From: PALSA-555 sp963821325
GTDB lineage: Bacteria; Actinomycetota; Acidimicrobiia; IMCC26256; PALSA-555
Direction of reading: 5' to 3'
Assembly: GCA_963821325.1 (NCBI GenBank)
Contig: CAWGDC010000003.1
Span: 330,561 to 394,560, forward strand
Length of the DNA: 64,000 bases
Shown: positions 56,816 through 64,000 of the stretch, one piece after another
Numbering within the stretch: the first letter of the stretch is position 1
Layout: each line of letters opens with the position of its first letter
Made by a program: the position numbers and the translations under genes
Notes under the pieces: generated by a model
Told to the model about the DNA's origin: nothing
The model's input: only the letters and a program-made list of their open reading frames with translations
Databases searched by the model: none

Positions 56816-57745
56816 TTGAGGACATGGTGCCAACTGCTGATCGCCCGGATCCAGCAGGGACGACCGATCGCCCACGTCGCTGACGAGCTGGGGATCTCTC
56901 GCCAGACGGCCTACAAGTGGTGGGGACGGTGGCGGAGCGAAGGCGAGGCGGGGCTTTTGGATCGCTCGAGTCGCCCGCACCGTTGCCCGACGCGCACACC
57001 GCGGACTCTGGAGCGACGGGTGGAACGGCTGCGTCGGGTCACCAAGCGGGGCCCGGCTCGCATCGCCGGCATCCTCGAGCTGGCGCCCTCGACGGTGCAT
57101 CGCATCTTGTGCCGGGCTGGTCTGAACCGTCTCACCTGGATGGACCGTCCCAGCGGAACCGTGATCCGTCGCCGCATCGAGCATCCGCGCCCCGGCGAGC
57201 AGGTCCAAATGGACATCAAGAAGCTCGGGCGCATCCCCACCGGTGGCGGCTGGCGAGCTCACGGACGTGGCCAGGCCCCGATCACCTGGGCCCGAGTCGG
57301 CTACGCGTTCATCCACACCGCCATCGACAGTCACAGCCGCGTCGCCTACAGCGAGGTCCTCCCCGACGAGCAAGCCGTCACCGCCATCGGCTTCTGGTCT
57401 CGCGCGCACGCCTGGTTCGCGGCCCAGGGCATCCACATCGAGGTGCTCCAAACCGACAACGGGTCCTGTTACCGCTCCCACGCCTTCCACGCCACCGTCG
57501 ACGCCACCGGCGCGCATCATCACCGCCTCCCACCCCGCCGACCCCAATGGAACGGCAAGGTGGAGCGCTTCAACCGCACCCTGCTCGACGAATGGGCCTA
57601 CGTGCGCGTCTATCGAAGCGAGCACACCCGCACCCAAGCCCTCACCCGATGGCTGCATCTCTACAATCACCACCGCTGCCACACCTCACTCGGAGGCCAG
57701 CCACCCATGAGCCGCGTCAACAACCTGACCGACTCGCACAACTAA
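56816..57745 (+). mobile_element. IS481-family insertion sequence (ends not resolved)
   Basis: Transposase of about 309 residues: helix-turn-helix GRPIAHVADELGISRQTAYKWWGRW, then the rve integrase core with MDIKKLGRIP (first Asp), VLQTDNGSCYRS (second Asp) and PQWNGKVERFNRTLLDEWAY (Glu). The N-terminus seems a few residues short; the first usable start is a TTG at 56816. Terminal repeats could not be fixed, so the mobile-element boundary is that of the gene. Confidence 0.85.
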
Positions 57746-58064
57746 CCAAGCACCGTGAGCGGGAGGAGGAAAGTGATGCAGGGCACGCGCGGTTCTTTCC
57801 AGCCGAGAACGCAGCCTCGCTAGTCGGGGAGGCTTCTTCATGCAAACCTTTCAGGGCTAGGTAGTCGCTCGGCACCATGACAACAATGCCGACGAGTCGT
57901 CCTCCGTCTCTCCCGTCCGCGGGCCGCACAAGGCCCAGCACTGTGGCGTCCCAAGACCCTCGGTCGATTGTGCTGGTTGCGACACCGCACCCGCCAGGGC
58001 ACGACCGCGGCGACGGACCGCCCAACCGGGAGCCGCCCGTCGCCGCCGTCTGCGCCTTGGTGTT
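57746..58064. other. intergenic region with a weak hairpin
   Basis: AGCCTC and GAGGCT (57813-57834) could form a 6-bp stem followed by TCTTC, perhaps a terminator for the IS481 gene. Nothing else recognised. Confidence 0.35.
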
Positions 58065-58494
58065 CTAGCTCGCTGCCTGAAGCGGAGCCGGTCGCGTGTC
58101 GAAGCCGACCTGAGCCAACCCGGCCTCATCATCGTCGACGACGAGCTCCCAGACGTATCGTGTTGCTGCTTCCAGTTGAAGAGGCGGGAGGTTCACTGCA
58201 AGCGGCAGGGCAATCGGTGATCCGGGAGGCGTACCCGGCAGCCAGCGCGAAGTCGAACTGTCCCTCGACCTGGATGGCGTTGCCATTCGGATCGACGACC
58301 GTCTCGCCTGCGGTATTCCGGAGGCGAAGTCGGAAGCGATGCGGTACGAGCGCGCCGTCGGGTGGAAACTCGATAAGGGCACCGATCCCCATAGGGCTCG
58401 GCCCTGGGCCCGTCATCGTCCAACCTCCGCCGAGGATGCTCAACTTGCCGTCGTAGGCCTGTGCGTTGTCGCACAAGATCATCGTGATTGACAC
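58065..58494 (-). CDS. DUF6941-like protein (frameshifted)
   Basis: From GTG 58494: SITMILCDNAQAYDGKLSILGGGW, then FRLRLRNTAGETVVDPNGNAIQVEGQFDF. A frame change near 58225 leads to LPLAVNLPPLQLEAATRYVWEL and the stop at 58065. About 143 codons. This matches a family of small beta-sandwich proteins with unknown function seen in actinobacteria. The break is probably an indel. Confidence 0.68.
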
Positions 58495-58953
58495 CACAGT
58501 CGTTGCCTTTCTGCTCGTTGCCACCACATGACGTCGTGGCAGTCGTTGCTTCGAAGGCACCGAGCGGGTACAAATCCAGTGTCACAGCCTTTCGGGAGAT
58601 GCACCCGCGCGGTGTCCTTCGGTTTGGTTGTCAACGAAGGCGGGTCGGGGGTTGCAGCCCTCGGCCCGTTCTTCGCGGCAGGTGCAGGCGCGGTCGAGCG
58701 CGTACTCCGCCATTCAGGACGCTAAACCCGCGGTGCGACGGAGTCGCGGATCCTCCGCCACGTTTGGGCTGGTCAGGGGCGGCGGCAAGACAACGGCCAG
58801 GCGAGACCTCTTGCAAATTCGCCCGGTGGTCTCGGTGTCGAGGACCATTCGCCGGGAGTCTCTAGGAATGCTCGGATCTCGCCGCTCGGAAGGTGGCGAG
58901 CGGCGCGGGAACTCCCCCCCAAGCGGCTTGTTGCGCCACGGACCAGACCGAAC
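58495..58953. other. intergenic region, nothing recognised
   Basis: No frame with domain similarity apart from possible remains of the sigma factor gene that follows on the minus strand. Confidence 0.4.
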
Positions 58954-59217
58954 TCATCGACGTGGTCCGCCGCCACCTGCGGCCCCGCGGACGATCGCTA
59001 GCAGCCAGGTCCCGACGCCGGCTTCCTCTTGAAAGTCGCCCCGTGTCCGCCATGCCCGCTCGAAGACGCCCTGCACGACGTCGTCGACCCGATCGACGCC
59101 GACCCGCTCGGCAACGAACCGCCGGACCTCCGGGTAACTGAGCGAGACAAATTCGCGGTAGGACGCCATGTCGCCGTTGTCGCGGGCTGCGAGTAGCAGG
59201 CGCGCCCACTCGTCCAT
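58954..59217 (-). pseudogene. ECF sigma factor, region 2 fragment
   Basis: From ATG 59217: ARDNGDMASYREFVSLSYPEVRRFVAERVG and VDDVVQGVFERAWRTRGDF, then VGTWLLAIVRGAA. This is ECF sigma region 2. The frame ends at 58954 and the following sequence only briefly resembles a continuation in another frame (VAADHVDEF); region 4 is absent. Lies next to an attachment-like tRNA fragment, so it may have been cut by integration. Confidence 0.65.
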
Positions 59218-59351
59218 AGCTCCCCACCTTACGAGCCCCCAGGGAGTCTCGCGCCCCGGTTGCTCGGTCCCGTTCCCGTCTCCGTCGCGTGCCCTGCTCG
59301 CACCTCTTCCGGCCGCTTCGGTCCTTCCGCTCTTCCTGGTGTGGGGCTTTG

Positions 59352-59394
59352 TGGTGGGCGGTAGAGGATTTGAACCTCTGACCCCTTCCGTGTC
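59352..59394 (-). other. tRNA-Val(GAC)-like 3' half, attachment remnant
   Basis: On the minus strand it reads from an anticodon GAC plus AC, stem GGAAG, a T arm AGAGG-TTCAAAT-CCTCT, acceptor ACCGCCC and an encoded CCA. The 5' half of the tRNA is absent. Length (43 bp) and extent match the tRNA-Val(CAC) attachment repeat at 10563, so it is probably the displaced end of another integrated element. Confidence 0.72.
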
Positions 59395-59579
59395 GATCCA
59401 GTCGGGGCTGTCCACGGCGTGGTGCGCAGTGCGTTGACCTGCGGTTTTCGGTCCGTCTGATAGTGCCAGATCCGCCTCGTGGTGTGAAGATTCTTGACTG
59501 GATTCTTGACCGGCGAGGCATGGCCGGGCACGTGTACCCGATCACCGCGGGCTGTAGCCGGTAGTCACAGCCGGTGTGG

Positions 59580-59978
59580 TCAGGGACGTGGTGCGAGCAG
59601 CTCGGCGAATGGTGAGGCGCCTGCCAGTCCCGTGTCCGTGGTTGCGATCGCAACCTCGAGCTGGCGTGCGAGCTCGACGTAGAGCGCGTCGACCAGGCGC
59701 AGGTTCTGGCGTAGACCCCACGCTCCGGCCAGGAGTGGCGGAAGTGCGTGCCGTTCGATGGGAGCCGTCGCGAGTCGATCGATGCGCTCCTCGACTTGGC
59801 TCGGTGAGAGTTGCCCGCCGCGCTGGAGCCGCCCCAGCGCGGACAGCACTTCGGCATCGAAGTGGGCGGGCGCGTGGAGTTCGTGGGCATGGAGCCGGTC
59901 ACGCACCGCCTTGCTCACGGGGGATCCCGTGAGCAAGTCCACCATGGCGGAGGCGTCAACGATGACGCGATCAGCCAT
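59580..59978 (-). CDS. vapC: VapC-type PIN-domain toxin
   Basis: 132 residues from ATG 59978, overlapping the antitoxin by 8 bases. PIN residues: VIVDASAMVDLL (Asp), HFDAEVLSALGRL (Glu), LRLVDALYVELARQL (Asp) and IATTDTGLA (last Asp). A ribonuclease toxin controlled by the preceding gene. Confidence 0.88.
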   Translation of the reverse strand: MADRVIVDASAMVDLLTGSPVSKAVRDRLHAHELHAPAHFDAEVLSALGRLQRGGQLSPSQVEERIDRLATAPIERHALPPLLAGAWGLRQNLRLVDALYVELARQLEVAIATTDTGLAGASPFAELLAPRP

Positions 59979-60192
59979 CGAAGTCGCGACGGGCCTGCGC
60001 GACTGCGGCGACAACGTCGTCGTGGGTCACCGTCGTGCGTGGGAGCTTGGCCACGTCTGCCAACCATTCATCGGTGTGACCCGCGCTGAGCGCGCCCCGA
60101 ACCGCCTGTTGGGTCAAGCCCGACACGTTGAGACCGGCGGCCTTCGCCTCTTCGGCGAGCTCGTCGGGCAGATAGACGTTCACCCTTGCCAT
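59971..60192 (-). CDS. vapB: VapB-type ribbon-helix-helix antitoxin
   Basis: 73 residues from ATG 60192 (60198 possible). ARVNVYLPDELAEEAKAAGLNVSGLTQQAVRGAL is a ribbon-helix-helix DNA-binding domain; the tail (DDVVAAVAQARRDF) would bind VapC. It differs in fold from the Phd-type antitoxin at 12698. A TATACAC stretch just upstream could be the -10 region. Confidence 0.86.
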   Translation of the reverse strand: MARVNVYLPDELAEEAKAAGLNVSGLTQQAVRGALSAGHTDEWLADVAKLPRTTVTHDDVVAAVAQARRDFDG

Positions 60193-60349
60193 GCGCATAG
60201 TATACACACCCGCCGCACGGTCCGGAGCCGATCCGCCGTGCTTCGAGGGAGCGCGACGCCGGCTGGCCGCGATCCCCGGTAGGCGAGGGCGCGGGCATAC
60301 CGCGACGGGTCACCCGAGGCTGGCGGTGGGCCTCATACGATCGCCGTTC

Positions 60350-61864
60350 GTGGCGGCGGAGAAGGTTCGGCTTCGGATCGGCAACCTCGCGAAGGCCGTT
60401 CTGGTCACCGGCCAGGTGTACCGAGACCCCAAGGACGCCCTGAACGAGTTCGTCTCGAACGCGGCGGACGAATACGCCCAGAGCGGCCAGCGCGGTGCCC
60501 GGATCCGGATCGTGCTCCGGCGTAAGGGCAAGCGACCCGTGATCGCAATCGACGACGTCGGGCGGGGCATGAGCCCGGATCGCCTCCGTGCGATCGCCCG
60601 CAACCTCTTCGAGTCGGCGAAAGCCGGTGACGATCGAACTCTCGGCGAGAAGGCGATCGGCCTGTTGGCGTTCCAGCAGCTCGCACAACGCTGCGAGATC
60701 GTGTCTCGGGTGACCAGTGACGACAAGACTTACGCTCTGCGCCTCGAGCGGGGTCGGGCAGTGGGATTGCTCGAGTTGGAGCGACGCCGAGCGCGAGCGG
60801 TGCCAGGCACGACCGTGTACCTGAGCGACCTCGACCCTGAGATCCTGCGGGTACTGACCCAGCACAAGGTCGTTGACTACCTCCGTCGACGGCGAGGCGC
60901 GGCGCTCGCCCGTGGCGAGTACACGATCGAAGTCGTCGAAGGTCGGTGCAGCGAACTCGTCACACCCGAGCAGCCCGACGGGATCCGGGTCGCGATCCCG
61001 GCGCATCCGACGCTGTGGGGTCGCATCGAGTTTGGTCTCTACGTCGCGCCCCGCGATGACCGCAAACGACGGGTGGCCGTTGTTGGTCGGGCCGGTACCA
61101 CCATCCTCGACGATCTCAGCGAAGTGGATGCGTTCGACAAGTCGCCCTGGTCGAGCGACCAAGTCTCGGGCCATGTTGTCTTCGACGCACTCCAACAAGC
61201 CTCAGGACGCCGGGGAATCCTCTACGACAGCGCGTTCGGGATCTTCGTAGACGCACTCCGAGCGATCGAACCCGCCGTGGCCCAAGCTCTCGAACGAGTC
61301 AACCGTGACGTCGACACCCAACAGGCTGATCGGCTCGCCGACACCATCCAGCGGATCTTCAAACGCGTACTCGACGAACTTGCGGACCTCGACAACCCAA
61401 TGCGAACCCCACTCGGCGTGGTCCCCGGCGAAGGGGCCCTTCTCGAGCCCATCACAGCGCCGGCGCCTCCGACCTCAGGCACTGATGCCGCTTCGGAGAA
61501 GGAACCCATCAGCGACGTCCAAGAACCTCCGGACCTCCCGGAGTCTGTGCCCGGCCAGGCTCCAGACCACGCTCGTCCCGAACATGCGCGTAACCGCTCC
61601 CTCCCCCGGGTCGAGCCCGACCCCAGCCCAACGACCGGCCGGAGCCGATACGACGCCGACACCAACATCGTTCTGTACAACGAGCGGCACCCCGACTACC
61701 TACTCGTCAAGAACGACGAATCGTCACTCCTCGACTACCTCGCCACCCTCGTCGCAAAGGAATACGTCGTCTACAACAATCCCCGCGCACCAAGCGACGA
61801 GCTCGCAGAGGAGATGGTGCACGTGGTCATCCGGGTTCGCCGGCATCTCCCTCGCCGCCGATAA
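60350..61864 (+). CDS. GHKL (HSP90-like) ATPase of unknown function
   Basis: 504 residues from GTG 60350. GHKL motifs: N box LNEFVSNAADEYA (~31-43), G1 IDDVGRGM (~67-74) and G2 LGEKAIGLLAFQQL (~98-111). A MutL/HSP90-type middle region follows, then a Pro-rich linker (~370-450) and a C-terminal conserved block ADTNIVLYNERHPDYLL with 'LLDYLATLVAKEYVVYNN'. No histidine kinase or topoisomerase domain. The fold suggests an ATP-gated clamp. It lies next to VapBC among attachment remnants, so a stress or defence role is possible but unproven. Intact. Confidence 0.75.
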   Translation: MAAEKVRLRIGNLAKAVLVTGQVYRDPKDALNEFVSNAADEYAQSGQRGARIRIVLRRKGKRPVIAIDDVGRGMSPDRLRAIARNLFESAKAGDDRTLGEKAIGLLAFQQLAQRCEIVSRVTSDDKTYALRLERGRAVGLLELERRRARAVPGTTVYLSDLDPEILRVLTQHKVVDYLRRRRGAALARGEYTIEVVEGRCSELVTPEQPDGIRVAIPAHPTLWGRIEFGLYVAPRDDRKRRVAVVGRAGTTILDDLSEVDAFDKSPWSSDQVSGHVVFDALQQASGRRGILYDSAFGIFVDALRAIEPAVAQALERVNRDVDTQQADRLADTIQRIFKRVLDELADLDNPMRTPLGVVPGEGALLEPITAPAPPTSGTDAASEKEPISDVQEPPDLPESVPGQAPDHARPEHARNRSLPRVEPDPSPTTGRSRYDADTNIVLYNERHPDYLLVKNDESSLLDYLATLVAKEYVVYNNPRAPSDELAEEMVHVVIRVRRHLPRRR

Positions 61865-62365
61865 CTCACCGCTCAGGCGTCCACTCGCGAAACTGCGTCC
61901 TGGATCTCGAGACACGGGGCGTCCTTGGTCTCTTGCATCGTTTCGCTGCATCGCACAGGACTCTTCACGGACTCAAGCCACCCCAGGAGCGCTGTCCATG
62001 CACAACACGCTTCCCAAAACAACCGGCCTGGGCGGCCCCGTTGGCCGCTCGGAACGATGAACCGCGCCTTGTAGGTGCCTCGAGCTGGGTTCCTCGGTGT
62101 CCCGTGGGTTCCGTTTGGCGTTGTCAGGACTGGTATAGCGGATGCCGAAGCACACCGTTGGACCACAGTTCTGACGCAATTATAAGAAGAACGGTCAGGA
62201 AAACAGCACGCGCTCCGCTTCGCTGAGCACGGGGGCGGGGAGGATCGGACTTCGCCCACCCGCCGAAAACGCGACGCTCCGGAGCTCCCGGGCGTCGTAG
62301 TACCGCAGGAGCGACTTTACGAACATCGGCATGCTGCGAAATGCGCTTACGATCAGTCAGGCGCG
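61865..62365. other. intergenic region containing an int-distal-end-like remnant
   Basis: At 62057-62165: ATGAACCGCGCCTTGTAGG, GGTTCCTCGGTGTCCCGT, CCGTTTGGCGTTGTCAGG and TGGTATAGCGGATGCC. These parallel the reconstructed end at 10606-10651/12162-12200. No gene recognised in the rest. Confidence 0.55.
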
Positions 62366-63079
62366 CTAACCGACCTTGCGATCGCACTCGTCCCACGGCC
62401 AAAGCAGCTTAGGCAGCCCTTCCGGGTGTGACCGGTAGCGGTCGTGCGCTGCTCGCTCGATGTTCCGCTTGAGCACGGCCAACATGCGTGCCTGCATGAT
62501 CCAGGTGACCGGAACGTAGAACCAGTAGAAGACGAACCGTCCGAGCCATCGTGGGCGGATGGCCTGGTAGCCGCCGATGACCAGACGTGTTCGCCCGCCG
62601 GGCAGCTCGTTCAACAGGAAGCCCCAGAGTCCTTCGATGTAGCCCGGTGGCAGCGGCTGTTTCGGGTCGAGGTTGCGGCCTCGCAGGTCGGTCAGCCCAC
62701 GCAGTCCCAAGAAGCGGTTGGGTTCAAGGGCTGCGACCTCCCATGCGTCCACGGCAGCGCCGTGCATCCAGTACTTCACGTGGTCGCCGACGGCGAGGTC
62801 TTGCCACTCGGGGTGGACCTGCTGGGCGCTTGGGCGGCCCCCGTTGTCGAGGCGATCCCAGGAGTACCAGCCGCCGCGATCGCCGCCCATCTGGACGAGC
62901 CACGGCCAAACTTGATCTGGTGGCGCGTCGATGGTGACGGCCATCGTCGCCCCCCGCTCGCCGTCAGGGACAAAGTCGGCGCCTGGAAAGGGCCCGAAAG
63001 CTACTTGCCATGGTTGCACCCCAGCGCCACAGCCGAGGGCGCACCCAAACTCCGTAAGCGACGGCCGGCCTGTCGCCAT
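62366..63079 (-). CDS. SRPBCC-family protein
   Basis: 237 residues from ATG 63079 (63103 possible). ATMAVTIDAPPDQVWPWLVQMG begins a START/Bet v1-like helix-grip domain; GGWYSWDRLDNGGRPSA and EPNRFLGLRGLTD follow, then a hydrophobic segment (FVFYWFYVPVTWIMQARMLAVL) near the end. Actinobacterial members of this type are of unknown function, perhaps lipid or polyketide binding. Confidence 0.75.
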   Translation of the reverse strand: MATGRPSLTEFGCALGCGAGVQPWQVAFGPFPGADFVPDGERGATMAVTIDAPPDQVWPWLVQMGGDRGGWYSWDRLDNGGRPSAQQVHPEWQDLAVGDHVKYWMHGAAVDAWEVAALEPNRFLGLRGLTDLRGRNLDPKQPLPPGYIEGLWGFLLNELPGGRTRLVIGGYQAIRPRWLGRFVFYWFYVPVTWIMQARMLAVLKRNIERAAHDRYRSHPEGLPKLLWPWDECDRKVG

Positions 63080-63198
63080 CACGACCTTGCGTGCCACTAT
63101 CATGCACCAACTCTGCGGCCCTGCGCGATCGCATGACCAGGGCCCAATGTCACAACACAGCCGCCCGCTGCGTTTGGTCTGCTCGTTGAGAGAAGCCG

Positions 63199-63340
63199 GC
63201 TTGTAAGTCCGAAGAGCCGTGTTCCTCGAGTCCCGTGCGATCCGTTTGGGCTTGCCAGGCACGATATCGCAGTCACCGTCGGACACGATCGGATACCCGT
63301 TACCTCGACAATTCTGGGAAAGTTCTGGGGCGTGCCACTC
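63199..63340. other. int-distal-end-like remnant
   Basis: GGCTTGTAAGTCC, TGTTCCTCGAGTCCCGTG, GATCCGTTTGGGCTTGCCAGG and later GACAATTCTGGGAAAGTTCTGG follow the same order as at 10606-12225. The last part also resembles GACGATTCTGGGATCGTTCTGG at 32350, just upstream of the intact integrase. Confidence 0.55.
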
Positions 63341-63468
63341 CGCCCGTGCTCCGCCCAGGTTTCGCGGAGTGTGAATGCGGAGCGCTTTCTCATCCCACAG
63401 TTGCGCCTCCTCTTGCAGTACGGAGGTCATCGCGTCACGGTAGGCCAGCTGGCGGAGCCGGTTTGCGG

Positions 63469-64000
63469 GTTTGTGTCCCTAGAAGTGGTGTAACTCGGGG
63501 GGTCCACCTATGAGGTGGGCCACCGCGTGATCCTCAGCGTGATCCGTCCAAGGAACACGCGAAGGAGACACCACGGTGGCCCTCTCTCAGTCTGACCTTA
63601 TCGACCTGCTCGACGCGATCCGCGCCGGCGGGGATCTCGATGTTGTTCGACGCTCGGTGGAGCTGGTGCTCCAGGCCCTGATCGAAGCCGAGGCGACGGA
63701 GGTGATCGGCGCGGAGCCTCGTGAGCGCACCCCGGCGCGCACGACCCAGCGCAACGGGGCCCGGGAGCGGCTGTTGTCGACGAAGGCCGGGGATGTGGAG
63801 CTGCGGATCCCCAAACTCAGGAAGGGGTCGTTCTTCCCGGCGGTGCTCGAGCGTCGTCGTCGCATCGACCGGGCGTTGTTCGCGGTGGTGATCGAGGCCT
63901 ACGTGCACGGCGTCTCGACTCGGAAGGTGGATGATCTGGTCGCCGCGCTGGGCCTGGAATCGGGGATCTCCAAGTCCGAGGTGTCCCGGATCTGCGTCGA
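63469..64000 (+). mobile_element. IS256-family insertion sequence, copy 2 (cut by window end)
   Basis: Left end GTTTGTGTCCCTAG at 63469, then sequence almost identical to copy 1 (a few substitutions in the 530 bases visible). Same orientation as copy 1. The right end lies outside the window. Confidence 0.88.
63576..64000 (+). CDS. IS256-family transposase, partial (runs off window)
   Basis: Starts GTG 63576 after the same AAGGAG ribosome site as copy 1. The visible 141 codons match copy 1 except for two amino-acid changes (His to Arg near codon 50, Leu to Ser near codon 131). No frameshift in the visible part. Confidence 0.88.
   Translation, partial: MALSQSDLIDLLDAIRAGGDLDVVRRSVELVLQALIEAEATEVIGAEPRERTPARTTQRNGARERLLSTKAGDVELRIPKLRKGSFFPAVLERRRRIDRALFAVVIEAYVHGVSTRKVDDLVAALGLESGISKSEVSRICV

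Noticed and set aside
57877..58068. Short open frames after IS481
   Set aside because: No start with a ribosome site and no similarity; treated as intergenic.

Overview
The window is high-GC DNA from an actinobacterium. Supporting signs are a mycothiol-dependent MDMPI/DinB-like enzyme, a decaprenyl-phosphate phosphoribosyltransferase (cell-wall arabinan precursor synthesis), a homodimeric-type pyruvate dehydrogenase E1, SigE-type ECF sigma factors and many GTG starts. The style fits a deep-branching group such as Acidimicrobiia, but that placement is inference. The assembly appears to carry many uncorrected single-base indels: a housekeeping gene (aceE) and several operon genes are each broken by one or more frameshifts, so most 'broken' genes between about 14-36 kb and 44-48 kb are probably intact in the organism.

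Layout. 1-10 kb: an ECF sigma factor with a co-transcribed membrane protein (running off the window), a glycosyltransferase, two aminoglycoside-phosphotransferase-like genes (one truncated), a PAS-EAL c-di-GMP phosphodiesterase, a dead GAF-LuxR regulator, an alpha/beta-hydrolase-adenylate cyclase fusion and an integrase stump. 10.56-32.47 kb: an integrated element of about 21.9 kb bounded by perfect 43-bp direct repeats of the 3' half of tRNA-Val(CAC). It has an intact tyrosine integrase and a small HTH protein at the tRNA end. Cargo: IS256 and IS1182 elements, VapBC, DUF7711 and DUF3024 proteins, an ABC substrate-binding protein and TetR divergent from an SDR-amidohydrolase-FAD oxidoreductase operon, an ABC-2 drug-type exporter, a VOC protein, and two very large cyclase-STAND ATPase-TPR regulators in tandem. 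The integrase stump left of the element suggests a second, older element integrated in tandem at the same tRNA.

32.5-51 kb looks like chromosome backbone: tRNA-Val, aceE, a phosphodiester glycosidase, the decaprenyl-phosphate phosphoribosyltransferase, secreted or lipoproteins, NUDIX, SDR, AraC with a divergent methyltransferase, an SCO6745-like protein, a Zn/Mn ABC importer operon, a nucleosidase-like protein, and a MerR regulator divergent from a methyltransferase over a perfect 18-bp palindrome.

51-64 kb is again accessory DNA: a third (intact) cyclase-STAND-TPR regulator, IS481, fragments of a histidine phosphatase, a hemerythrin protein and a sigma factor, a tRNA-Val(GAC)-like attachment remnant, a second VapBC pair, a GHKL ATPase, an SRPBCC protein, two further attachment-like remnants, and the start of a second nearly identical IS256 copy in the same orientation as the first.

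The most unusual features are (i) the tRNA-Val tandem integration hot spot and its recurring int-distal end signature, (ii) a short CTGCAAG-centred motif that punctuates single-gene modules in a cassette-like way, and (iii) three paralogous cyclase-STAND-TPR proteins with an additional hydrolase-cyclase protein.
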